The position numbers and the translations under genes are program-made. A stretch of 41,662 nt of DNA from a virus. The stretch covers positions 1 through 41,662 of IMG/VR virus record IMGVR_UViG_3300032157_000376; one strand, 5' to 3'. The notes beneath the pieces were generated by a model. It was not told the origin of the DNA. It saw only the letters and a list, made by a program, of their open reading frames with translations, and made no database searches. Below, piece by piece: positions 28,941 through 35,960 of this stretch (positions within the stretch are counted from its first letter, which is position 1; every line of letters begins with the position of its first letter).

Positions 28941-29315
28941 ATGTCTATCAATTACGTCGCCCGAGGCGACGTGCTCAATTTCGTAACGGCCGGGGCAGTG
29001 GCGTCCGGCGCCGTGGTGGTCATGGGTCACACCCTCGGCGTGGCGCTGAAGGCGGCCACCGCCAGCGGCGAGACCATCCCGGTCGCGATCGAAGGCGTCT
29101 TCACCGTGCCGAAGGTGGCTGCCGCGGTGTTCGCGCAGGGCGAAAAGCTGATCTTCGACATCTCGGCGGCGTCCGGCGCCGGCGAGTTCGATGATTCATC
29201 GGCGACCCCCGCGACGGGCGACATCACCGGTGGTGCGATCGCGATGGTGGCCGGCGCCAACGCCGAGACCACGTGCGTCGTGAAGCTCACCCCCGGCAAC
29301 GCGACGAAGACCTGA
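28941..29315 (+). CDS. Capsid decoration/stabilisation protein (DUF2190-like)
   Basis: A 124-residue beta-rich protein (MSINYVARGDVLNFVTAGAV, VAIEGVFTVPK, EKLIFDISAA) matching DUF2190, small proteins encoded right after the capsid and thought to decorate the head. An excellent ribosome binding site (GAAGGAG) lies 6 bp before the ATG. The terminator upstream suggests it needs read-through or its own promoter; none was clear. Confidence 0.8.
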   Translation: MSINYVARGDVLNFVTAGAVASGAVVVMGHTLGVALKAATASGETIPVAIEGVFTVPKVAAAVFAQGEKLIFDISAASGAGEFDDSSATPATGDITGGAIAMVAGANAETTCVVKLTPGNATKT

Positions 29316-29330
29316 TCGAGCTGAGAAGAG

Positions 29331-29350
29331 CGGGGCGGGAAACCGCCCCG
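29331..29350 (+). promoter_or_regulatory. GAAA-tetraloop hairpin between decoration and joining genes
   Basis: CGGGGCGG, loop GAAA, CCGCCCCG: a perfect 8-bp stem with no T run after it, 7 bp before the next ATG, which lacks a Shine-Dalgarno site. More likely an RNA stability or translation element than a terminator. Confidence 0.5.
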
Positions 29351-29357
29351 ACTTCCT

Positions 29358-29660
29358 ATGCACCCCAGATCCTCACGCATCTCCGACGCGACGCACCTCA
29401 CCATGCTCAAGGCATGCGGTGCCGTGGAGTTTTCCACCGAACGCGGCTCACTGTGGGCCGTGTTCGATGAAGAATTCCAGCTCAACCTGGTGAGCCCGGA
29501 AGTCGAAGGCACGGCGCCGGCGCTGACCTGCAGGTCCTGCGACGTCGACGAGCTGCAGATCCGGAAGGACACGCTGATCGAGCGGGAAGGGTTCAAGCGC
29601 AAAGTGATGCGCATCGTCACGGACGGCGCCGGCGAGACCGTGCTGCTGCTCAAGCAATGA
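29358..29660 (+). CDS. Head-tail joining protein (gpFII-like position)
   Basis: A 100-residue protein with a beta-rich body (GSLWAVFDEEFQLNLV, RSCDVDELQIRKDTLI, RKVMRIVTDGAGETVLLL). This fits small head-completion proteins at the place of lambda FII. It has no Shine-Dalgarno site before ATG 29358; ATG 29403 would cut 15 residues. ATGA overlap with the next gene. Confidence 0.65.
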   Translation: MHPRSSRISDATHLTMLKACGAVEFSTERGSLWAVFDEEFQLNLVSPEVEGTAPALTCRSCDVDELQIRKDTLIEREGFKRKVMRIVTDGAGETVLLLKQ

Positions 29661-30103
29661 CCCACCGCGCCGAACAGATCATCGACCAGGTGGTCGAGCT
29701 CGTGCCGAGTACCGCGTTCGCGGTGTTCAAACATCGCCGCAACTCGCTTTCCGAGAGCGACCAGGAGCTGCCGGCGATCTCCGTCGACGTGGGAGAAGAC
29801 GCACCGCTTGATGACGACGGTGCCTCGAACATCGCCTTCTACGATTCGCTGCTGACCATCGAGATCACGGCGTTTGCCCGCGAGGCGGATGAGCCGGACC
29901 TCGTCAAGCACCTCATGAAGATTCGCGCGATCGTGCATCGCGCCCTGATGGCCGACCGCGCCCTCGCGCTCGACTTCGTCATTGACACGCGTTACGGCGG
30001 CGCCGGCGCCGCAGAGATTCAGAGCGCCGGCGACATGCTCGCCGGCCGATACACGAGCCGATGGTTCGTCCACTACCGCATGAACATCACCGACCCGGAA
30101 TAG
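29657..30103 (+). CDS. Tail terminator-like protein (gpU position)
   Basis: A 148-residue alpha/beta protein: helix IIDQVVELVPST, strands with ELPAISVDVGEDA, ITAFAREADEP, helix LVKHLMKIRAIVHRALMA, then a C-terminal strand with SRWFVHYRMNI. This is the layout of lambda U-type tail terminators, which cap the tail tube and join it to the head. It sits directly before the tail tube gene. Confidence 0.7.
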   Translation: MTHRAEQIIDQVVELVPSTAFAVFKHRRNSLSESDQELPAISVDVGEDAPLDDDGASNIAFYDSLLTIEITAFAREADEPDLVKHLMKIRAIVHRALMADRALALDFVIDTRYGGAGAAEIQSAGDMLAGRYTSRWFVHYRMNITDPE

Positions 30104-30113
30104 GAGCTCGACA

Positions 30114-31058
30114 ATGGGCGGCCTCAGAAAATCGAACGACGTACTGCTTTTCAGAACCGAGAGTGTCTACGGCACGGATCCAACTCCGGCCGCGGCCACG
30201 CACGCCATCCTGGTGCGCGATGTGCAGCTCCGAAGCGAAGGCCTTCGCATGAACGATCGCGCCGCGGTTCGCGGCAGCACCGGCCAGTTGCAGAAGGTCT
30301 ACGGCGGGCAGCTGAAGCGCATCACCTTCGAATGCGAGGTGAAGGGAAGCGGCACCGCGGGCACGGCGCCGGAGATCGGTCCGCTGCTCAAGGCCTGCGC
30401 CATGGACGAGACTGTCGTTGCTTCGACGTCCGTGACCTACCAGCCGGTTTCGACTGGCCACGAGTCCGGCACCATCTACTGGTTCGAAGGCGGCCGGAAG
30501 CGGCACATCCTGCGTGGCTGCCGCGGCACGTGGGTCTTCGTCGCGGACGCTGGCGGGATCCCGCTCCTCCGGTTCGAGTTCGTCGGTCACTACGATGAGA
30601 CCACCGACCAGTCGCAGCCGTCGCCGACCTACAACTCGCAGGTACCGCGTGCGGTGATCGGCACGGCGATCGCGTTCAACGCGGTTTCGGTGATCGCGAG
30701 GGCCTGGCAATTCAGCCTGAACAACGTGATCGCGATGCCTCCCTCGGTGGCGGCCGCCGACGGATACGGCGACGTGATCATCACAAGCCGCGACGTCACC
30801 GGCGAGATCGTGATCGAGTCCGAGCTCGACTCGGTCATCGATGTCGACGGCCTGTTGTCGGCCGGCACCCGGTTCGCGTTCGACTCCGGCATCGTTGGCG
30901 CCACGGGCGGAAACCGCGTGCGCCTCACGACGCCGTCGGGATCCACGTATTGCACCGACACCGAACCGCAGGAGGCGGATGGCCTGCGCCTGCGCCGCAT
31001 CCCGATCGCCGTCGACGATTCGACGAGCGACCAGGAAGTCAGCCTCATCTTCACGTAA
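30114..31058 (+). CDS. Major tail tube protein
   Basis: A 314-residue beta-rich protein in the tube position, between terminator and chaperones. RKSNDVLLFRTESVYGTDPTP is a typical tube N-terminus, then EVKGSGTAGTAPEIGPLLKAC. The C-terminal half (ATGGNRVRLTTPSGSTYC, LRLRRIPIAVDDST) completes the fold. Polymerises around the tape measure to make the tail tube. GGAGCTCGACA upstream of the ATG gives a ribosome binding site. Confidence 0.85.
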   Translation: MGGLRKSNDVLLFRTESVYGTDPTPAAATHAILVRDVQLRSEGLRMNDRAAVRGSTGQLQKVYGGQLKRITFECEVKGSGTAGTAPEIGPLLKACAMDETVVASTSVTYQPVSTGHESGTIYWFEGGRKRHILRGCRGTWVFVADAGGIPLLRFEFVGHYDETTDQSQPSPTYNSQVPRAVIGTAIAFNAVSVIARAWQFSLNNVIAMPPSVAAADGYGDVIITSRDVTGEIVIESELDSVIDVDGLLSAGTRFAFDSGIVGATGGNRVRLTTPSGSTYCTDTEPQEADGLRLRRIPIAVDDSTSDQEVSLIFT

Positions 31059-31061
31059 CCC

Positions 31062-31406
31062 ATGTCCAAACTATTCAACCCGTTCTGGTTCAAGCCGGCG
31101 CACCAGCCCAACGAAGCGTCGGCAGTCGAGTTCCAGCTGAAGCCGCTCGACCAGCGGACCTTCATGTTCATGCGCGACGACATCTACACCGTGCGACGGA
31201 AGATGCGCATGGGTGTCGACGGTGTGCTCGAGGCCTTCGACTACGCCGTCGTTGGCTGGCGCGGATTGCCGTCCGAGTTCAGCGACGCGGCGAAGCGCGA
31301 GGCGCGCACCGTCGCGGATCCCGACTGGATCGAGTGGCAGCAGCAGATCGCGATGGAATTGTTCCGCCGCGCCCAGCTGGGAGATCCGGAAGTAAAAAAC
31401 TCCTAA
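31062..31406 (+). CDS. Tail assembly chaperone (gpG-like)
   Basis: A 114-residue protein starting 3 bp after the tail tube stop. It has the shape of G-type chaperones (FQLKPLDQRTFMFMRDD, FDYAVVGWRGLPSEFSDAAK). Its 3' end carries a slippery heptamer, so some ribosomes shift to the -1 frame and make a G-T fusion. Chaperones coat the tape measure during tail assembly and are absent from the virion. Confidence 0.85.
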   Translation: MSKLFNPFWFKPAHQPNEASAVEFQLKPLDQRTFMFMRDDIYTVRRKMRMGVDGVLEAFDYAVVGWRGLPSEFSDAAKREARTVADPDWIEWQQQIAMELFRRAQLGDPEVKNS

Positions 31407-31428
31407 TCGCCGTCCACGTCGCCGTGGA
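31394..31428 (+). other. Programmed -1 frameshift site with downstream hairpin
   Basis: A AAA AAC (31394-31400), read in frame as GTA AAA AAC, is a canonical -1 slippery heptamer ten nucleotides before the zero-frame stop region. A hairpin TCCACG-TCGC-CGTGGA lies at 31413-31428, 12 bases downstream. After slipping, reading continues CTC CTA ATC into the 31400-31708 frame. Confidence 0.88.
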
Positions 31429-31708
31429 TCCCGAGTGGGCACCCTGCAAGCAATGCGGGTGTGTGGATGGCGAGATGTCCTTTGAGCGCTGGACGTTGGG
31501 CGACGAGTTTCGCAGCCGCGTCTGCCCGCGACGACTGATCACCCGTGATTCCCTGATGTGGATGCAGCTCTACTCGGCGTGGAGCGATGGCCACCTGCTC
31601 ATCGCCGGTGGCCTGCTAGATCAACCGGCAATTTACCTCGGCGCGATGACGCGCATTTCAGCCCTGTACTCAGAGGCGAGAGAAACGACCAATGGTGGCA
31701 AAGGCTAA
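31400..31708 (+). CDS. Tail chaperone T domain, made by -1 frameshift
   Basis: A 102-residue extension in the -1 frame, with no suitable start of its own (LLIAVHVAVDPEWAPC). A CKQC pair, later VCPRRL, and helices follow (RDSLMWMQLYSAWSDGHLL). The G-T fusion would be about 215 residues. The T part usually contacts the tail tube while G coats the tape measure. It overlaps the tape measure start by 17 bp. Confidence 0.85.
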   Translation, partial: LLIAVHVAVDPEWAPCKQCGCVDGEMSFERWTLGDEFRSRVCPRRLITRDSLMWMQLYSAWSDGHLLIAGGLLDQPAIYLGAMTRISALYSEARETTNGGKG

Positions 31709-33308
31709 AGTCCGGATCGAGGGCGAAGACGCCACCGCGGCCGCCTGGAACTCCGCGCTCCAACGGGGAAAGAAAGCCGCCGATCAAACTGCCGGCGCCT
31801 GGCGCGCGGCATTCGGTGGCATCAGCATCGCCGTCGTCGCCAACTTCGCCCGCCAGCAGGCGGAAATGGCCGACGCTCTCGCCAACGGCGCGAAGTATGC
31901 CGGCATGCAGGGCAGGGAGTTCTCCACCCTGGCATACGCCGCGAAGCTCGCGGACGTCGAGGTCACGGATCTTTCGACCTCGCTCAAGAAGATGCAGGTC
32001 ACCATTTCCCAGGCGGCCTCTGGCAGCAAGGGCCAGATCGAGACCCTCGAGGCGATCGGGTTAAGCGCGGAGAAGCTCAAAGGCCTCGACGCCGACGAGC
32101 AACTCGAGCTCATCGCCGATGGCGTTCGACGCCTCGGCGACGAGGAAGATCGCACGCGTGCCCTGACCGAGATCTTCGGCAAGTCCGGCGCGAACCTGAA
32201 GCCGATGTTCGAAGAAGGGGCCGAGGGCATACGCAAGGCCCGCGAAGAAGCCGAGCGCATCGGCTACGCGTTCAGCGATGAGCAGCTCTCCAAGATGCAA
32301 AAGATGGACGATTCCATCAAGCGCATGACGGCCTCGTGGGATGCCTTCGCAACCACGCTCGTGTCGAAGGTCGCGAGCCCGCTTTCCTGGACCATGGATC
32401 GTCTGTCCGGGCTTCCGAAGGACGTCAACGAGCAGATCGCCGACCAAGAAGACTTGATCGAACGCCTCAAACACATGAGGGGTCCCAACGTGCCCGAGCA
32501 GCGTGCCGCTGCACAGGCGAGGCTCCAGCAGCTTCGCGAGCTGTCGCTCCAGCAGTCGATGCGCGACATGGGTGTCGGTGGTGGGGCCGCGCCGGCGGTG
32601 CCTGGCTTTGGCACCGGCGGATCTGGCACGGCGGCCGCGGAACGTGAGCGCCTGCAGCTGCAGGAAGCGAACAGCGATCGCATCGCGCGCGAAGCGATGG
32701 AGGCCCAGCAAGCCTTCGCCGAGATGAACCAGGCGCTCGACGACAGCGCCGGCCGCCTGGCGGACAGCGTGGAAGACCATTTCGACAATGTGGGTGACGC
32801 GCTCGAGGACCTCGAGATCGACCAGGAGCAGAAGCTCAGCGAGATGGGCCAGCTGTGGAAGGACACGTTCATGAACGGCTGGGACGACTGGGTGAACAAC
32901 GGGAAGCAGGGGGTCGACGAGCTCCTCGAGTATTGGCTCGCGCAAGTCGCGCGCCGCGGCATGTCGAATCTCCTGGATACGGCGCTCGGAGCGATCGGCT
33001 CGTCCGGAAACATGGGCTGGCTCAGCGCCATTTTCGGCGGAACACGCGACAGCGGCGGCCGCGGTAATCCAGGCCAGGTGTATGCGATCGGTAAAGGCGC
33101 GCAGCCCGAGCTCTTCGTGCCCGACTCCGCTGGCACTTTCGTCCCTCGAGGCATGGGCGGGACCTCCGTCCATGTCCAGCAGACCATCATCAACCAGAAT
33201 CCCACGGCCGATTTCATCAAGGAGTTCCCGAAGGTCTTGAAGAAGTCGAACGAGGCGCTCAAGGCCGACATCATCGACGGCTTGCAGCGTGGCAGGTACG
33301 CGATCTAA
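31692..33308 (+). CDS. Tape measure protein
   Basis: A 538-residue, mainly helical protein that sets tail length. It opens like many tape measures (MVAKAKVRIEGEDATAAAW), has a weak hydrophobic part near 40-55 (AFGGISIAVVANFARQQ), long helices with GLSAEKLKGLDADEQLELIADG, and a C-terminal SVHVQQTIINQNPTADFIK region. Using the usual about 1.5 angstrom per residue, it would give a short tail near 80 nm. Its stop overlaps the next start as TAATG. Confidence 0.88.
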   Translation: MVAKAKVRIEGEDATAAAWNSALQRGKKAADQTAGAWRAAFGGISIAVVANFARQQAEMADALANGAKYAGMQGREFSTLAYAAKLADVEVTDLSTSLKKMQVTISQAASGSKGQIETLEAIGLSAEKLKGLDADEQLELIADGVRRLGDEEDRTRALTEIFGKSGANLKPMFEEGAEGIRKAREEAERIGYAFSDEQLSKMQKMDDSIKRMTASWDAFATTLVSKVASPLSWTMDRLSGLPKDVNEQIADQEDLIERLKHMRGPNVPEQRAAAQARLQQLRELSLQQSMRDMGVGGGAAPAVPGFGTGGSGTAAAERERLQLQEANSDRIAREAMEAQQAFAEMNQALDDSAGRLADSVEDHFDNVGDALEDLEIDQEQKLSEMGQLWKDTFMNGWDDWVNNGKQGVDELLEYWLAQVARRGMSNLLDTALGAIGSSGNMGWLSAIFGGTRDSGGRGNPGQVYAIGKGAQPELFVPDSAGTFVPRGMGGTSVHVQQTIINQNPTADFIKEFPKVLKKSNEALKADIIDGLQRGRYAI

Positions 33309-34918
33309 TGGACGTCTATCTACCGCCGACAATCCCGATCCGCAGCATTCGATGGGGCACGATCCCCGCGGCCGCGCAGACGGCGAACGTCTACACCGGC
33401 AAGACCAAGGCTCGGGCTCTCGGCGGCGATCGCCTGTCGTGCACGATCGACTTCTCGATCACCACGGAGCAGCTGCGCGCGCAGCTGCTCGCGTTCCTCG
33501 CTGAACTTCGCGGCCCGATCAACACCGCCCTGATCGCGGATCCCGGCTACTCGCCGCGTGGTTCCTACTCCACGTCGGAGCTGCTGCCGAACACCGAGTT
33601 CTCGAGCACCACGGGACTGTCCGCCGGCAGCGAGGCCTCGCTGAGCGTCTCCGATGGAGTCCTGCGCGTGCTTCGCACGTCCAACCCGGGATCCCTCGGC
33701 GTGAATCACTTCGCGTCGATGACCGTCGGCGCGACAGTGCAATGGCAGGCCTACGCGTTCCGCCTGCACGCGCGCCGCGTGCGCGGGGTGGCGAACATCA
33801 ACCCGAACGTCACCGGCAACGCCATCTCGTTCAAGTCCACCGGTGAGTCGAGCTATCTCACCGCGCCTGGCTATTCGGTCAATGGCGTGATGGCCTCGGA
33901 CACGTCGGGGATCACTGCCTACTTCGACAACATCCAGCCAGGCGAGTCGATGGCGGGCGAATTCTTCGAGATCGACTTCGCGTCGTTCGCGCCCTGCGCC
34001 CTCATCGACGCCGGTACGAACCTGCTGTTGCGCTCTGACGAGCTCGACAACACCGCGGCGTGGGGCACGCTGCCGGCTGATGGAATTGCCTCGGTGTCGG
34101 CGAATGCAGTGGTCGCGCCTGACGGCACGACAACGGCGGACACGCTGGTCGAGGATACGAACAACGGCAACCACGTCCGGGACCAAGCGGTAGCCGTCGG
34201 CACCGCGGCCGGCACGTACTGCTTCGCTGTCGCCGTGAAGGCTGGCACGCGCGGCTTCGTCCAGCTGGTAATGAACCATGCGACGGGAAGTGTGGGCACG
34301 TACTTCAACCTGACCACGGGCGCCGTGGCCACGGGACCGACCGGCTCGGGCTGGCTCAATCAGCGTGCCTACTCGCGAGATCTCGGCAATGGCTGGTGGT
34401 ATCTCTGCGTCATCGCGCGGAAGACCTCGAGCGACACCTCCATCTCGCCGGCCATCTACATCGCGAACTCCATCTCCAACAACAGCTACCTCGGCAATGG
34501 CTCCACGATTCACGCCTGGCGCGCGACGTTCGCCAACTCTCCGGTGCCGGTGAGGCTGATAGAGACCGCGGGGGCCGCCTCTCCGATTGGAAACGCGCAG
34601 CGTGGCACCGAGATCCAGCTCAAAGGCCTGCCGGTGAGCACGCAGAACATTCGCAAGGTCAACGACTGGGTGGAGTTCAACTCCAACGGCCTCGTGATGC
34701 GCCGCCAGCTGGTTTCGCCGCTGCACTCCGATGCGGCGGGCCTCGGCACGCTGTTCCTGTCGCAGCCGGTGAACAACGAGATCGCCGACAACTGGCCGGT
34801 GATCCTGCACAACCCGCTGGCCCGCATGCGGTGCGTGAGCGAGATTCCGTCCTGGCTCACCGAGCCCGGGAAATTCTCGACCGCGTCGATTGACTTCGAG
34901 GAGTCGGCGAACGCATGA
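33308..34918 (+). CDS. Tail tip protein with inserted carbohydrate-binding-like domains
   Basis: A 536-residue protein after the tape measure. N-terminal 1-75 (PPTIPIRSIRWGTIPAAA) and C-terminal 435-536 (EIQLKGLPVSTQNIRK to SWLTEPGKFSTAS) look like two halves of one distal-tail protein. Between them are two beta-sandwich inserts: about 90-225, and about 235-425 with NLLLRSDELDNTAAW, TADTLVED and NGWWYLCVIAR, typical of sugar-binding modules of phage tails. The insert may help bind host polysaccharide. An ATGA overlap leads to the next gene. Confidence 0.7.
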   Translation: MDVYLPPTIPIRSIRWGTIPAAAQTANVYTGKTKARALGGDRLSCTIDFSITTEQLRAQLLAFLAELRGPINTALIADPGYSPRGSYSTSELLPNTEFSSTTGLSAGSEASLSVSDGVLRVLRTSNPGSLGVNHFASMTVGATVQWQAYAFRLHARRVRGVANINPNVTGNAISFKSTGESSYLTAPGYSVNGVMASDTSGITAYFDNIQPGESMAGEFFEIDFASFAPCALIDAGTNLLLRSDELDNTAAWGTLPADGIASVSANAVVAPDGTTTADTLVEDTNNGNHVRDQAVAVGTAAGTYCFAVAVKAGTRGFVQLVMNHATGSVGTYFNLTTGAVATGPTGSGWLNQRAYSRDLGNGWWYLCVIARKTSSDTSISPAIYIANSISNNSYLGNGSTIHAWRATFANSPVPVRLIETAGAASPIGNAQRGTEIQLKGLPVSTQNIRKVNDWVEFNSNGLVMRRQLVSPLHSDAAGLGTLFLSQPVNNEIADNWPVILHNPLARMRCVSEIPSWLTEPGKFSTASIDFEESANA

Positions 34919-35568
34919 CCTGGTGGGAGGATTCCGCGAATCAGTCGGAGGCGGAGAAGACCCGCTATATGGCGTTCTTCGCTGTCGACTTCGATTTCCA
35001 GAGCCAACATACGCGACTGTGGTCTGGCATCGGGACCATCACCTTCAATGGTGCCGAGTACAGCGGTGTCGGTGACCTCGGCGAGATCAACACACCACCT
35101 GAACACGCGCGGCTCGTCTCCGAGACTAAGCACTTCGCGCTGAGCGGCTCCGACCTGATTTCTCCGTCGGAGATCAGCGAAGAGGACATCGACGCATCCT
35201 TCGGTCGATCCGTTGTCGAGTACATCGGCTTCGTCAATCCCGACACGCTGCAGCTCGTCGCGGATCCAGAGGTGAACTGGGAAGGGCGCATGGGCGTCAT
35301 CCGCCGCGTCGACGGCCCCGAGCCGAAGGTGAGCATCTCCGCCGAGCACCGCCTGGCGATCATGAATCTCACGGATGGCTATCGGTGGACGCACGAACAC
35401 GCGCAGGAGTTCTTCAGCGGGGACCTAGGCTTTCGTGAGGTGCCCGGGATCGAGACGAAGGAAGTACTCTGGGGCGGCCAGCGCGTGTCTGCAGGCATCG
35501 GCGCCATCAATGGTGTGACCGGCGACAGCGGCGGTCCGGCCTGGGACCACACGAGGCAAAGGCATTGA
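34915..35568 (+). CDS. Tail hub-like protein (DUF2163-like position)
   Basis: A 217-residue protein with beta-rich pattern (YMAFFAVDFDF, LWSGIGTITFNGAEYSGVGD) and a C-terminal part that would fold on neighbouring tail-tip proteins (EHRLAIMNLTDGYRWTHEH). Gene order, between a distal tail protein and a NlpC-like protein before the large tip protein, suggests a baseplate hub or gpL-type protein. Exact family not certain. Confidence 0.65.
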   Translation: MTWWEDSANQSEAEKTRYMAFFAVDFDFQSQHTRLWSGIGTITFNGAEYSGVGDLGEINTPPEHARLVSETKHFALSGSDLISPSEISEEDIDASFGRSVVEYIGFVNPDTLQLVADPEVNWEGRMGVIRRVDGPEPKVSISAEHRLAIMNLTDGYRWTHEHAQEFFSGDLGFREVPGIETKEVLWGGQRVSAGIGAINGVTGDSGGPAWDHTRQRH

Positions 35569-35960
35569 CCGCTCGCGTGATCGCGCTCAACGCAGTGATC
35601 GATGCGTGGCGCCAGCGGCCGCTCGTCTACGGATCCAGCGACTGCTGCCAATTCCTCGCCGAGGTCATCCTCGCGCTGCGCAACGAGGATCTTCGGCATC
35701 TCTTCCCGGCGTACGCGTCGCAGCAGGAAGCCGAGGCCATCATCGCGACCCACGGGGACATGGTGGGCGTAGTCACGCACGCCCTGGGTGAGCCTCAGGA
35801 GGCCCCCATTCGTGCGATCGCCGGCGACGCCGTGGTGTTCCTCGACGAGGACGATCGCCAAGTGGCGGGCGTCTGCGTCGGTGCCCGCATCGCAGCGCCT
35901 GGCCCCAGAGGCCTTGTGTTCCCGTCGATGTCGCGCGCGATCGCCCGCTGGAGGCTCTGA
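35565..35960 (+). CDS. NlpC/P60-like or DUF6950 tail protein (gpK position)
   Basis: A 131-residue protein with YGSSDCCQFLAEVI, where the cysteine after D matches the NlpC/P60 catalytic cysteine, and GDAVVFLDEDDRQVAGVCVG as the later beta core. The expected histidine is not clear, so it may be the inactive DUF6950 type. In the lambda order this is the K position; such proteins cut peptidoglycan or help tip assembly. TTG start at 35565 (TTGA overlap). Confidence 0.65.
   Translation: MTARVIALNAVIDAWRQRPLVYGSSDCCQFLAEVILALRNEDLRHLFPAYASQQEAEAIIATHGDMVGVVTHALGEPQEAPIRAIAGDAVVFLDEDDRQVAGVCVGARIAAPGPRGLVFPSMSRAIARWRL

Noticed and set aside
27019-28941. 640-residue minus-strand frame under the protease-capsid gene
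   Set aside because: Shadow of a clear capsid gene; R/H/L/V-rich with no domain and no ribosome binding site.
29331-29350. Hairpin before 29358 as a transcription terminator
   Set aside because: No T run follows the stem, and the flanking genes form a continuous head-tail block.
33320-34810. 496-residue minus-strand frame under the tail tip gene
   Set aside because: Same type of GC-driven shadow. The plus-strand gene is supported by neighbour overlaps and domains.
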